DNA of 61,654 bases from Virgibacillus alimentarius. Lineage in GTDB: Bacteria; Bacillota; Bacilli; Bacillales; Amphibacillaceae. The stretch is from positions 1 to 61,654 of the forward strand of contig NZ_JFBD01000066.1 in NCBI RefSeq assembly GCF_000709085.1, in the 5' to 3' direction. Positions 17,236-26,299 of this stretch are shown piece after piece. The notes beneath the pieces were generated by a model. That model searched no databases, was not told where the DNA came from, and worked only from the letters and a program-made list of their open reading frames with translations. How positions within the stretch are numbered: position 1 is the stretch's first letter; each line of letters starts with the position of its first letter. The translations under genes were made by a program, and so were the position numbers.

Positions 17236-17898
17236 TTACTGCTTTTTAAATAAGCGAAATTCATCGATTGCCCGAAGCCAGTTTTTCCGCATCACTGCAG
17301 AAACTTCATTGATCTTCTTTTTCTTCATTAATTGAATTACTGTCTTGTGTTCGGTAATTGATTGTTTGGTTAGAAAGATAGAGTTATGGAAAAATAGTCT
17401 TCGAACATGAGCTTGTAAGTAAGTAACGATATTATGAATATAGGCATTATTAGCTGTGTTTACAATGATTTGGTGAAATTCCTCATCAACTTTTAAAGCG
17501 GAGAAGTAGTTTTCTGAATGAATTGCTTTGGAAAAACGCTCATTCGTATTCTCCAGAAGTGTAATCGTCTGATCAGTTATATTGGCAATGGCTAGTTCAG
17601 CGGATAAGGCTTGTAATGCAGCGAGAGTAGGGAGAAGGTCATTGAGTGAGTCTTTTTCCACTTCCGTTACTTGTGTCGCTTTACCCGGATACATTTTTAC
17701 AAAGCCCTGTGCTTCTAATAACTGTAATGATTCCCGAATAGGAGTCCTGCTCACACCAAGTGCTTCAGCGAGTTCAGAATCATTCAACTTTTCACCGGGG
17801 TGCAAAGTTCCATCGATAATCCATTGTTGTAGTTGAGTGAATGCGCTTTCCTTTGCGGATTTGCGAGTTGGCCTTGAATGATCAATTGGTATTGGCAT
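17236..17898 (-). CDS. GntR-family regulator, FCD type
   Basis: A 220-residue DNA-binding regulator: winged helix at about 14-80 (LAEALGVSRTPIRESLQLLEAQGFV) and an all-helical FCD ligand domain (about 90-215) with the metal-site residues spread over DEEFHQ near 140 and later histidines. FCD domains bind small carboxylates. It converges on brnQ and shares an 18-bp motif with the brnQ promoter, so regulation of brnQ and of itself is a reasonable inference; the ligand is unknown. Confidence 0.88.
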   Translation of the reverse strand: MPIPIDHSRPTRKSAKESAFTQLQQWIIDGTLHPGEKLNDSELAEALGVSRTPIRESLQLLEAQGFVKMYPGKATQVTEVEKDSLNDLLPTLAALQALSAELAIANITDQTITLLENTNERFSKAIHSENYFSALKVDEEFHQIIVNTANNAYIHNIVTYLQAHVRRLFFHNSIFLTKQSITEHKTVIQLMKKKKINEVSAVMRKNWLRAIDEFRLFKKQ

Positions 17899-17939
17899 AA
17901 TGATTCACCCTCCAATATGATGTATTATATGTGCCTATT

Positions 17940-17986
17940 ATACTATAAAAACAATCACTTTGATATACAATATATTGCGTTTAACA
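17940..17986 (-). promoter_or_regulatory. gntR promoter overlapped by operator-like motif
   Basis: Read on the minus strand, TTGTAT and TATAGT lie 17 bases apart about 45-75 bases before the GntR start. The 18-bp motif at 17969-17986 (AATATATTGCGTTTAACA on the plus strand), 15 of 18 bases like the brnQ copy, overlaps the -35. That is a position suited to autorepression. Confidence 0.5.
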
Positions 17987-18123
17987 ATGAAACTAGAAAT
18001 ACGAGATCTTTCTTCTGAAGCAAATAAAGTCATATTAGGAATGATTTAAAACATATAATGGCAATAGAGAGGATGGTATGCATTGGGGAGTTTTATTAGA
18101 AAGCTAAAGGGGGGCAGATTCAT

Positions 18124-18204
18124 GTGTTAGGTGTAACAAATCCCGTACCTGGAATTTTACCTGTAAAAGGGAGTGGTGATGATTTCATCCATCTTTTCAA
18201 ATAA
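18124..18204 (+). CDS. tiny ORF, possible leader (uncertain)
   Basis: GTG 18124 lies nine bases after AAGGGGGG and opens a 26-residue frame, MLGVTNPVPGILPVKGSG and so on, that overlaps the start of the next gene. It could be a leader peptide or a gene fragment. No family is recognised. Confidence 0.2.
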   Translation: MLGVTNPVPGILPVKGSGDDFIHLFK

Positions 18205-18475
18205 ATTATTGTTTCCGATCGTATTGCTTGTGATCAATTTAATGTATACCGCTTACTTCATTGAGATGTTATTCGATGGTTCCATATCCACTTTTGGAGG
18301 ACTTTTCTTATTGTTTTCTTCGTTTATTGGCTTAATATCTATATTGTATATCAAAAGAAAGTTTGGTAATCGCAATAGCCTTATGATTCAAACTTTGGTT
18401 TTTATTAATTGGTTATTGATTATATTCCCTATACTGGCTCTGATACTGATTGTTCTCGCCAGCGCTGGAGTTTAA
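18179..18475 (+). CDS. small membrane protein (unknown)
   Basis: 98 residues with three strong hydrophobic segments (about 8-28, 36-56 and 70-94) and a short basic loop KRKFGNRN. No family is recognised. ATG 18179 is chosen over two GTG codons just before it because AAAGGGAG ends about five bases upstream. Confidence 0.55.
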   Translation: MISSIFSNKLLFPIVLLVINLMYTAYFIEMLFDGSISTFGGLFLLFSSFIGLISILYIKRKFGNRNSLMIQTLVFINWLLIIFPILALILIVLASAGV

Positions 18476-18599
18476 AAGAAATCCATACGATACGGCAGAT
18501 GCTGAAAATGAACGTATGTTTCTGGAGTGATATATTATTAAATTACCATCATCAGTATTTTGATGAAATTTTAACACCTGAGCCTCAAGGAGTGGGTTT

Positions 18600-18752
18600 A
18601 TGCCACAGAAACTTGCCGTTACTATTCTTTATGGCGCTGGCATACCAGAAGAGGATTTTGCGTGTGACACGATAAGAAAGATCAGCAATAAGTTTTCAAG
18701 CATATTGGTGGTCAATCAAAAGTCACTGGGAAAGATAATAAATAGGAAGTGA
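18600..18752 (+). CDS. 50-residue ORF, possible N-terminal fragment
   Basis: ATG 18600 follows AAGGAG by eight bases and opens a frame MPQKLAVTILYGAG, then DFACDTIRKI, ending TGA 18752. The start resembles the first strand of an alpha/beta-hydrolase, but nothing of the catalytic part follows. It may be a truncated gene; the 420-base gap around it (18476-18896) holds no other good candidate. Confidence 0.35.
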   Translation: MPQKLAVTILYGAGIPEEDFACDTIRKISNKFSSILVVNQKSLGKIINRK

Positions 18753-18805
18753 GACTATGGTGAAAATTGAATAGATACATGAAAGTTTATCTATCGGAGA
18801 TTTAG

Positions 18806-18846
18806 AAAAGACGATTTCCTCCTTCCAATTAGGAAAATCGTCTTTT
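18806..18846. terminator. bidirectional terminator
   Basis: A near-perfect 15-bp stem (18806-18820 with 18831-18846), A-rich on the left and T-rich on the right, lies after the short ORF and before the convergent CDGSH gene. Confidence 0.8.
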
Positions 18847-18896
18847 CTTCGGATTTTTTAGTCACCATGAAAGTCAATTGTGAATGTCTCGTCGAA

Positions 18897-19103
18897 TTAG
18901 TTTTTGTCTGCACGCGGAGCACTGTCAAAGTCGATCTTTTTATGAGATCCATCGCAAAAAGGTTTATTCTCTGAATGCCCGCAACGACATAATGATATTG
19001 CCTTTTTTGTTTCAAATTTTTCCCCTGTCGCATCTGTCAATTCGAATGAACCAGTTACAATATAGGGTCCATTATCATTTACACGAACCTTTGACTCAGT
19101 CAT
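18897..19103 (-). CDS. CDGSH iron-sulfur domain protein
   Basis: A 68-residue protein with the 2Fe-2S ligand motif CRCGHSENKPFCDGSH near residues 39-54 (three Cys and one His, as in mitoNEET-type proteins). The N-terminal beta segment VNDNGPYIVTG is typical of short bacterial members. Role: electron or cluster transfer, not known in detail. ATG 19103 follows GGGAG. Confidence 0.9.
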   Translation of the reverse strand: MTESKVRVNDNGPYIVTGSFELTDATGEKFETKKAISLCRCGHSENKPFCDGSHKKIDFDSAPRADKN

Positions 19104-19253
19104 TTGATCAACTCCCTATATAAATCTAATAATATACCATATTATCCAGTATTCCCGTATTTATTCTATAACAAACGTATATGTTTTTATACATATGCAA
19201 GTAAAGGAAATATATTCTAGTATTTAATCATATAGAGATCTTAATCTTTCTAA

Positions 19254-20087
19254 TTAACCGAATCGCCCTGAAATATAATCTTCCGTGCGCTTATCTGTCG
19301 GATTATTGAATATTAAATTTGTGTTATCGTATTCTACCACCTCCCCGTTTAAAAAGAAGGCGGTTTTATCTGAAATACGGGCGGCTTGTTGCATATTATG
19401 TGTCACCACAATGATGGAGTACTCTTGTTTTAATTCTTGGATTAGCTCTTCAACCTTATGTGTTGACTTAGGGTCGAGTGCTGAAGTAGGTTCATCCATT
19501 AAAATGACATTTGGTTCTATAGCTAAGCAGCGTGCAATGCATAGGCGCTGTTGCTGTCCGCCGGATAACTCGTAGGCATTTTCATGGAGTCGATCCTTTA
19601 CTTCATCCCATATATAAGCCCCGCGAAGACTACGCTCAACAATTTGATTGAGTACTTTTTTATTTCGGATTCCATGTATTTTCGGTCCATACGCAATATT
19701 TTCATAGATGGATTTTGGGAAGGGGTTTGGCTTCTGGAAGACCATTCCAACACGAGTTCTTAAATCTTCAACTTTGAGCGTTCTATCGAAAATACTTTTC
19801 CCGTTATACAGAATGGTTCCGGTTGTTTGGACTCCAGGTACAAGTTCAACCATGCGATTCAAAGTCTTTAAGTATGTGGATTTCCCGCAGCCTGAAGGTC
19901 CAATAATGGCAGTTACCTCTTTTTCGTAGATGGATAGGTTAATATCCTTTAAAGCATGCACATCACTGTACCAAAGGTTTAAATCCTGTGTATCATAGAC
20001 AACCTTTTTAACCGGTAGATAGTTTCCTAAGTCTTTTTTTGTTAGTGTGTGATCACTTGTTTGTTGATAATCTAATAAAATACTCAT
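19254..20087 (-). CDS. pstB: phosphate ABC transporter ATP-binding protein PstB
   Basis: ATPase of the high-affinity phosphate importer. Walker [10 protein letters not shown] near residues 63-71, Q-loop [10 protein letters not shown], signature LSGGQQQR near 180, Walker [14 protein letters not shown] near 200, and H-loop THNMQQA. 277 residues. ATG 20087 has AAGGAG upstream. It is last in the pst operon, 53 bases after pstA. No phoU follows. Confidence 0.95.
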   Translation of the reverse strand: MSILLDYQQTSDHTLTKKDLGNYLPVKKVVYDTQDLNLWYSDVHALKDINLSIYEKEVTAIIGPSGCGKSTYLKTLNRMVELVPGVQTTGTILYNGKSIFDRTLKVEDLRTRVGMVFQKPNPFPKSIYENIAYGPKIHGIRNKKVLNQIVERSLRGAYIWDEVKDRLHENAYELSGGQQQRLCIARCLAIEPNVILMDEPTSALDPKSTHKVEELIQELKQEYSIIVVTHNMQQAARISDKTAFFLNGEVVEYDNTNLIFNNPTDKRTEDYISGRFG

Positions 20088-20140
20088 TATGTTTCACTCC
20101 TTAAGAGATTTCATGGCAATTTCTTTAAAAAAAGGGCAAA

Positions 20141-21025
20141 TCAAAATCGTTTTTGAAATTTATTTCGAATAATAACAGCAGCTGAATTTAAGATAAGTAA
20201 CACGAATAACAAGACAATAATTGTTGCAGCGGCAAGATTCGCATATTCGGCTGTAAGTGATGAATCAAGCGTCCAATAATAGATTTGCATTGGAAGCACC
20301 GTAAAACGGTCCGTAATACCTCCTGGAAAAGGGATTAATAATGCAGGAATACCAATGACGACAAGTGGAGCAGTTTCTCCAATAGCGCGTGATAGGGACA
20401 AAATAGCGCCTGTTAATATTCCGGGCAAAGCTGCAGGAAGTATAATATTTTTGATGGTTTGCCATTTTGTGGCTCCCATTCCGTAGGATGCTTCACTTAA
20501 ATGTTGTGGCACGGAACGAATAGCCTCTTGACTTGCGACAACTACGATTGGTAGCACGAGTAATGACATTGTTAAACCACCAGCAAAGACAATATTTCCA
20601 AGTTCCATTGCTCGAACAAAAATCGTCAATCCTAGAATTCCGTAAACAATGGACGGTACACCAGCTAAATTCGAGATATTTGTTTGAATAATCGCTTGCA
20701 GTCGTCCTTTTTTTGCGTACAATTCTAGATAAATAGCAGTTCCAACGCCTAAAAACATGGTAACTGGTGCAACGACAACCATTAGCCAAAATGTACCAAG
20801 AATTGCGCCCATAATACCTGCTTTGTCTGCTTGCGTTGATAATTTTCCGGTAATAAAATCCATATTGATCCAATCTATTCCTTGAATAAGGACGCGTGCG
20901 ATTAAAATTCCAAGCATAATCAGGCCAAAGATAGTAGAAAGGAAGAAGATTATTTTTGAAATGTTATTTTTTATGAGGCGCATATTTAATTTGTTTTGTA
21001 CTTGTGCTGTATGAACATACTTCAT
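20141..21025 (-). CDS. pstA: phosphate ABC transporter permease PstA
   Basis: A six-helix permease of 294 residues with the EAA-type loop (EASYGMGATKWQTI near 185) and the SRAIGETAPL block typical of PstA. ATG 21025 starts one base after the pstC stop, with GGGAGGAG upstream, so the two are coupled. Confidence 0.95.
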   Translation of the reverse strand: MKYVHTAQVQNKLNMRLIKNNISKIIFFLSTIFGLIMLGILIARVLIQGIDWINMDFITGKLSTQADKAGIMGAILGTFWLMVVVAPVTMFLGVGTAIYLELYAKKGRLQAIIQTNISNLAGVPSIVYGILGLTIFVRAMELGNIVFAGGLTMSLLVLPIVVVASQEAIRSVPQHLSEASYGMGATKWQTIKNIILPAALPGILTGAILSLSRAIGETAPLVVIGIPALLIPFPGGITDRFTVLPMQIYYWTLDSSLTAEYANLAAATIIVLLFVLLILNSAAVIIRNKFQKRF

Positions 21026-21026
21026 T

Positions 21027-21983
21027 TTAATACTCCTCCCTAAACCTACGAGAGATATATCTTGCTGCTAAGTTCATGATTAGTGTAAAAACAAAGAGAG
21101 TCATGGCAACTGCATATAAACTGTAATAGATCGTTGAACCAGCAGGGGCATCTCCGCCAGTTACTTCCACAATGTATGCAGTCATTGTTTGCATGGATTG
21201 TGTAATATCAAAGGTGAAGTTTTTAGAACTTCCACTTGCAATGGTTACGATCATTGTTTCGCCAATTGCGCGGGATATTCCTAAAACGAAAGAAGCAATA
21301 ATGCCTGATAAAGCTGCCGGAATAACGACGCGCGTTGTAACCTCTAATTTTGTAGCTCCTAATCCTAATGCTCCTTCTCGCATGGAGTTAGGGACAGAAG
21401 ACATTGCATCCTCAGACATGGAGGCGATCATCGGAATAATCATAATTCCCATGACAATTCCAGGGCTAAGAATATTTGTTGGCTCAAGTCCGGGAATGAT
21501 TTCTCTTAAAATGGGTGTAACGAATGTAAAAGCAAAAAAACCGTACACAATAGTGGGTATACCAGCAAGTACTTCCAATAATGGTTTGATTGTTTTCTTT
21601 ACTCTATCTGATGCATACTCACTTAAATAAATGGCTGACATAAGACCGATAGGAGCTGCTACAATGATTGCAATTACGGATGAAAAGAATGTTCCTGTTA
21701 TAAGTGGTAACACACCAAAACTAGGATCTTGACTTAAAGGTTCAAGTGTATTACCTGTAAAGAAGTCTAAAATAGGGACCCGTTTAAAAAATTCAATTGT
21801 TTCCGTTAATAAAGTAAATATAATTCCTATTGTTGTAAAAATAGAGATGGAGGTGATAATAAAGAGAAAGAACGGGATTGCTTTCTCAACTAGATTTGCA
21901 AAGCTTTTTTTCTGTTTCTTTTGATCGATTAATTCTCTGACCTGAACAGTATTATCGTCTTTCATCTTGGTGTTTGCAGCCAT
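21027..21983 (-). CDS. pstC: phosphate ABC transporter permease PstC
   Basis: A permease partner of PstA with an EGALGLGATKLE loop and SRAIGETM block. I start it at ATG 21983 (318 residues), ten bases after AAAGGGTG; a TTG seven codons upstream overlaps that ribosome site. It lies 83 bases after pstS. Confidence 0.94.
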   Translation of the reverse strand: MAANTKMKDDNTVQVRELIDQKKQKKSFANLVEKAIPFFLFIITSISIFTTIGIIFTLLTETIEFFKRVPILDFFTGNTLEPLSQDPSFGVLPLITGTFFSSVIAIIVAAPIGLMSAIYLSEYASDRVKKTIKPLLEVLAGIPTIVYGFFAFTFVTPILREIIPGLEPTNILSPGIVMGIMIIPMIASMSEDAMSSVPNSMREGALGLGATKLEVTTRVVIPAALSGIIASFVLGISRAIGETMIVTIASGSSKNFTFDITQSMQTMTAYIVEVTGGDAPAGSTIYYSLYAVAMTLFVFTLIMNLAARYISRRFREEY

Positions 21984-22066
21984 TATGTCGAGCACCCTTT
22001 CCAATGTTTATCGTTACAATAGGATGAGAGCCAAATTCTCGCTCTCATCCTATGAAAATTGTTTTT

Positions 22067-23041
22067 TTATTCTTTAAGCCCTTCTAGGAAATCAACATAT
22101 TCTTGAACTTCCTCTTCTGGCAGTGGCGCAAATCCAGTTTCGCCAGCGAACTCATTTACGTGGTTCATAACGTAAATTGCATAATCCAGAACTTGCGGCT
22201 TTTCTTTAGCTTGATCAACATTTAAATATGTGAACACTGGCCGAGTGAATGGAGCATAGTCTCCGTCTTCAGCGATTGTATCAATAGATGGCTCAACAGG
22301 ACCGTCACCGAAGTCTACATGTACTGCTTGTAATTTATCTTGGTTGTTTACATAGTAACCAAAGCCAAAGAAGGCAATCCCGTTAACATCTTCTGAAATA
22401 AGATTTACGAGCGTTGAGTATTCTTGTTGAAGGTTAATATCACTAACTAGATCTTTTTCCTCTAAAATGTTCTCATAGAAAAACTCATAAGTTCCGTGAT
22501 TTTCATTCGGTCCATATGTGTTGATCTTTTCATCAGGAAATTCTGGATCGATATCTGACCATTTTTCAATATTTTCATCCTTTAGAAAGATCTTTTTTAA
22601 ATCTTTTTCGGTAAGTTCAGTAGCCCAGTCATTGTCTGGATGAACGACAAAGGTAAGTCCATCTAATGCAACTTTTAATTCCTTTACTTCCATTCCTAGT
22701 TCTTCTGCCTTTTTAGCTTCTTCATCTTTAATTTGACGTGATGCATCATTAAAGTCAGTTCCATCTTCAGCTAAAAATTTTTTAAATCCTGCACTTGTAC
22801 CTGCCCGGCTTACTTCAACAGAAACATTTTCCTGTTCATTCACCATATATTCTTCAGCTAATTTGGACATTAAAGGATAAACCGTTCCTGATCCATCAAT
22901 AGCAACACTGCCTTCTAATTCATTTGATTCTTTTCCTTTTGCTTTATTTCCCTCTTCATCTTTTGAGTCATTTCCACATGCTGTAAGTATCATTGCGAAA
23001 CTAATTAATACAAAGAATACAAAATACTTTTTGAAGTTCAT
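22067..23041 (-). CDS. pstS: phosphate-binding lipoprotein PstS
   Basis: Captures phosphate outside the membrane for PstCAB. The signal peptide ends in the lipobox LTAC with Cys 22. An acidic linker precedes the PBP fold with the phosphate-loop pattern IDGSGTVYPL near residue 49 and SRAGTSAGFKKF near 82. 324 residues. It is the first gene of pstSCAB and has a PhoP-like box upstream. Confidence 0.95.
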   Translation of the reverse strand: MNFKKYFVFFVLISFAMILTACGNDSKDEEGNKAKGKESNELEGSVAIDGSGTVYPLMSKLAEEYMVNEQENVSVEVSRAGTSAGFKKFLAEDGTDFNDASRQIKDEEAKKAEELGMEVKELKVALDGLTFVVHPDNDWATELTEKDLKKIFLKDENIEKWSDIDPEFPDEKINTYGPNENHGTYEFFYENILEEKDLVSDINLQQEYSTLVNLISEDVNGIAFFGFGYYVNNQDKLQAVHVDFGDGPVEPSIDTIAEDGDYAPFTRPVFTYLNVDQAKEKPQVLDYAIYVMNHVNEFAGETGFAPLPEEEVQEYVDFLEGLKE

Positions 23042-23105
23042 TCAAATTGTCCTCCCCTATAGATGTTTATTTTGTTTAAGAGGTTTTCTTTTCCTCTCAT
23101 TTAGA

Positions 23106-23159
23106 ATTGTATCAACCGAGTATTAAGTGAATATGTCCTTCATGTAAATGTTTTGTAAA
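23106..23159 (-). promoter_or_regulatory. PhoP box and -10 of pstS
   Basis: On the minus strand: TTTACA, TTTACA, GACATA, TTAATA, each hexamer separated by five bases (23121-23159). A TACAAT -10 (23106-23111) sits nine bases further. This is the Bacillus PhoP-box geometry. Confidence 0.78.
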
Positions 23160-23251
23160 TTTAAAAGAATTAGGATTATATGAGCGATTAGAGGTTGGCA
23201 GAATCAAGGTCAATATGCTATGAATAGATTCATAGAGAGAGCTTTTTTGTT

Positions 23252-23280
23252 TGACAAGCGGGTACATGATTCATGGAATG
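23252..23280 (+). promoter_or_regulatory. candidate phnF promoter
   Basis: A consensus TTGACA lies about 45 bases before the phnF start, with a poor -10 (TGGAAT) at 17 bases. No PhoP-type repeats were found on this strand. Confidence 0.35.
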
Positions 23281-23296
23281 ATTGGAGATGAAGGGT

Positions 23297-23999
23297 ATGT
23301 CCGAAAATAAGGAAGCACGCATTATTGACGAATTAATGCATCAAATTGTTTCAAATAGACTGGAGCCAGGGACCAGGCTGCCATCTGAAAACAAACTTGC
23401 AAATAAGTATTCGGTGCCTCGAATGACTGTCAGGAGTGCATTTGCAAAGCTGGAACAACGTGGTTATATTTATTCAAAACAAGGAAAAGGAAGATTTTTA
23501 AAAGAGAAGTCAAGGCAAATTGAATTACATCTAACTGGAAAAAACAGTTTCACGGAAAAAATGAAAAATTTAGGGCATGATCTAAAGACACGTAATATTT
23601 ATTGTGAACAAATTGATTATGACGCAAAAATTTATCACATATTACAAGCGGAGAAAGATGGCAATGTGAGTACGCTATATCAATGGAGAGCCGATTGCTT
23701 TACATATTTCATTTGTGAGTGAGGAAATGTTTCCAATGATCAAGAAAGATGGACATGCTATTGAATCCATGTTTTCCTATTATCATAAACTTGGCTATAC
23801 GGAGTTTACGAGCAGTAAAAGTATGCTAAGTGTTGCCCATCCTACGCTTGATGAGCAATCATTGCTAGCATGCAACAGTCTAGTACCATTACTCATAGTT
23901 GAAACGGATTGCATTGACGTAACCTCTAAAAGAATTTTGGAATATACAAAAATCATCTATAGAAGTGATAAGTTTAAATATGATATAACGATCGATTAA
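23297..23999 (+). CDS. phnF: PhnF-like GntR/UTRA regulator (frameshifted)
   Basis: A GntR-type winged helix (about residues 6-75: LPSENKLANKYSVPRMTVRSAFAKLEQRGYI) followed by a UTRA ligand domain. The written frame from ATG 23297 stops at 23722; the rest of UTRA (SEEMFPMIKKDG to 23999) is one frame away. Dropping one T near 23695-23696 restores a continuous protein of about 233 residues. Its place before the C-P lyase genes suggests a PhnF role as phosphonate-operon repressor. It may be truly broken, but a base-count error is equally possible. GGAG lies eight bases before the start. Confidence 0.8.
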
Positions 24000-24038
24000 A
24001 AGGCAGGAAGGTGCTATTTTCCCTTCGCTGCCTTTTTT
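23998..24038 (+). terminator. terminator between phnF and phnG
   Basis: An imperfect stem AAAAGGCAG...AAGG / CCTT...CTGCCTTTT followed by T's lies directly after phnF. It separates the regulator from the structural genes, which have their own PhoP box. Confidence 0.75.
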
Positions 24039-24048
24039 GTTAAGTGAA

Positions 24049-24103
24049 TTTACAAATAATTTACCGGATCTTAATACACACAAACTTGGCGACAAGATAA
24101 GAT
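24049..24103 (+). promoter_or_regulatory. PhoP box and -10 of phnG operon
   Basis: TTTACA (24049), TTTACC (24060), TTAATA (24071) and a weaker AAACTT (24082) at exact 11-bp steps, with a TAAGAT -10 at 24098-24103. Confidence 0.72.
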
Positions 24104-24123
24104 GAACTTGTGAAGGAGGTGCC

Positions 24124-24552
24124 ATGAAAATGAAAAGACGCAAACGAACGGAAATTCTCATTCAGGATGATTCAAATTTAGCGCAGGATCTTGCTTCAAT
24201 GATTTTGGAGAAGTATGAATGCCGCGAAGTAGTCATGCCGCAGTATGGATTGACGATGATCAAGATGCGGGAATCTGCGAAAAAATCATTGTTCTACATG
24301 GGAGAAGTTCTCATTACAGAAGCAAAAGTAGAGGTTCAATCGTGTATCGGTATTGGAATTATTGTTGGAATGGAAGAGAAAAAAGCTAGAAATATGGCTA
24401 TTATTGATGCGGCTTATCAGGCAGGTCTGCCTGAAACAGAATCATGGGAAGCGGAACTAATAGAAGCAGAACAGCGAATCATTGAAAAGCGGTTAAAACA
24501 TCAAGCAGATTTATCTGAAACGAAAGTTGATTTCGAAACGATGGATGTGTAA
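24124..24552 (+). CDS. phnG: C-P lyase core subunit PhnG
   Basis: Part of the PhnGHIJ core complex that attaches phosphonates to ribose triphosphate and cleaves the C-P bond. 142 residues with the family block SLFYMGEVLITEAKVEV near 60-76 and GIGIIVG...AIIDAAYQAGLP. ATG 24124 follows AAGGAGG; the ATG at 24130 is an alternative. Confidence 0.92.
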   Translation: MKMKRRKRTEILIQDDSNLAQDLASMILEKYECREVVMPQYGLTMIKMRESAKKSLFYMGEVLITEAKVEVQSCIGIGIIVGMEEKKARNMAIIDAAYQAGLPETESWEAELIEAEQRIIEKRLKHQADLSETKVDFETMDV

Positions 24553-24597
24553 TTCTATCATTTTAAAGAAAAGAGAAAAGGATGAGGAGAGATAAAT

Positions 24598-25194
24598 ATG
24601 TTAATCGATCAAGTACATGATCTGCAATATGTTTACCGAAGATTATTGCATAGTTTATCAAGGCCAGGAACGATATCATCTATTCAGAAATCAGCAGAAA
24701 AAGTGGATCATTCACTCCCCTGTTTTGATGCAACGTTACTTTGCGCGATGACTTTGCTTGATGCTGAAGTTTCTTTTCATATCCTTCCTAATGATGATGG
24801 CGATTTAATCGAGAAAATTTCGGAATATACATTAGCCAACTATGCTCCGATTACGGAAGCGGATTATATTTTTGTCCTGTGTGGAACGACAGAAACAATG
24901 ATCACCGGTGCAATGGAAGATTGTAAAATTGGCACTCTTATCAATCCAGAGCATTCGGCTACATGGATTATGGAAAGCAAGACGCTAACAAATCATGATG
25001 GAGTTACATTAAGTGGACCAGGAATTAAACACACTGCAAAACTACATCTTGATTATACTGTTGGAATGTGGAATGAAAGGAATGAACGGACGAAGGAATA
25101 TCCGCTCGGTATTGATTTGATTTTTGTAGATAATGAAGCACAAATCACTGGTGTCCCTAGAACAAGTATCATTGAGTTTATGGAGGTGGTCTAA
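24598..25194 (+). CDS. phnH: C-P lyase core subunit PhnH
   Basis: A 198-residue PhnH: N-terminal QYVYRRLLHSLSRPGTI, LCAMTLLDAEV, GTLINPEHSATWI near 122 and LSGPGIK near 141 are family blocks. ATG 24598 follows GATGAGGAGAG. The stop overlaps the phnI start by one base. Confidence 0.93.
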   Translation: MLIDQVHDLQYVYRRLLHSLSRPGTISSIQKSAEKVDHSLPCFDATLLCAMTLLDAEVSFHILPNDDGDLIEKISEYTLANYAPITEADYIFVLCGTTETMITGAMEDCKIGTLINPEHSATWIMESKTLTNHDGVTLSGPGIKHTAKLHLDYTVGMWNERNERTKEYPLGIDLIFVDNEAQITGVPRTSIIEFMEVV

Positions 25195-26297
25195 TGGGCT
25201 ATGTTGCAGTGAAAGGCGGCACAAAAGCGATTGAAGCTTCCATGAAAAGAGTGAAGTATGACCGTATAAAAGGAGAGAAAGTTCTTGACGTGCATACAAT
25301 CATGTCAACAATGAGCGCCATGGTTGACCAAGTTATGTCAGAGAGCAGTTTATATTCTCCTTTTCTAGCAGCACTTTCTATTAAACAGGCAGAAGGTAAT
25401 ATGGAAGAAGCTGTTTTTCTCATGCGTGCACACCGTTCGACTCTACCCCGCCTTTATTATAGTCAAGCCTTGGAAACTAAAACAATGCTGGTAGAACGGC
25501 GTATTTCAGCAAGTTTTAAGGATATTCCGGGTGGGCAGTTATTAGGGTCCACCGTTGATTATACACATCGATTGTTGGATTTTAATTTAGTAGATGAAAG
25601 TTTAGAAAAAAATAAAAGATGGCTAAAAGACTATGAAACTGCTTTGCAAGAAAATGTACCTTCAGATCATGTTCATTATTATACGAAAGTGGTTGAGTAC
25701 TTACGGGAGGAAGGCCTTTTTGAAGAATATGCACTAGATAATACAGATCCGGTTGATATTACAAAGGAAAGTCTTCATTTTCCGGCTCCAAGAAGTGCCA
25801 GATTACAAGTTTTAACGAGAGGTCAAACGGGAGCTGTCACATCATTGGGTTATGCTTCATTGCGTGGTTATGGACAGGTCCATCCAACGGTGGGCGAAGT
25901 GCGTGTAGGACATGTTCCAATTCATGTTAAACATCCAAATGAAATAGAGGATGATGCTGAAAATGACTATTACATTGGAAAAATAAAGATAACAGAAGTA
26001 GAGGCTTTTGTACCAGTCAATATCAAAAATGAAGATCATGAGGAAGAACTGGCATTTGAAATAGGCTATGGTGTCTGTTATGGACAAAATGAAACGAAGG
26101 CAATTGCAATGAGTATATTAGATCAATGTTTGGAACATCCGGAATATCATTTTCCAACCCATGACGAGGAATTTGTGTTACTCCATATTGATTCGGTTGA
26201 GTCAACGGGTTTTATTTCCCATTTAAAATTACCGCATTATGTCACATTTCAGTCCAGGTTGGATAGTGTCCGCCGTGTAAAGAAAGGAAGGCAATAA
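25194..26297 (+). CDS. phnI: C-P lyase core subunit PhnI
   Basis: The nucleosidase-like subunit of the core: with PhnGHL it swaps the adenine of ATP for the phosphonate. 367 residues beginning GYVAVKGGTKAIEAS, with QLLGSTVDYTHRLLDFN near 118 and VRVGHVPI near 235. It shares one base with phnH and lies two bases before phnJ. Confidence 0.95.
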   Translation: MGYVAVKGGTKAIEASMKRVKYDRIKGEKVLDVHTIMSTMSAMVDQVMSESSLYSPFLAALSIKQAEGNMEEAVFLMRAHRSTLPRLYYSQALETKTMLVERRISASFKDIPGGQLLGSTVDYTHRLLDFNLVDESLEKNKRWLKDYETALQENVPSDHVHYYTKVVEYLREEGLFEEYALDNTDPVDITKESLHFPAPRSARLQVLTRGQTGAVTSLGYASLRGYGQVHPTVGEVRVGHVPIHVKHPNEIEDDAENDYYIGKIKITEVEAFVPVNIKNEDHEEELAFEIGYGVCYGQNETKAIAMSILDQCLEHPEYHFPTHDEEFVLLHIDSVESTGFISHLKLPHYVTFQSRLDSVRRVKKGRQ

Positions 26298-26299
26298 TA

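Noticed and set aside
18409-18675. 88-residue plus-strand ORF
   Set aside because: It overlaps the end of the membrane-protein gene, has no ribosome site and a composition unlike a protein; the shorter ORF at 18600 has a better start.
23160-23281. PhoP box for phnF on the plus strand
   Set aside because: No TTAACA-like hexamers at 11-bp steps were seen in this orientation; the repeats there serve pstS.
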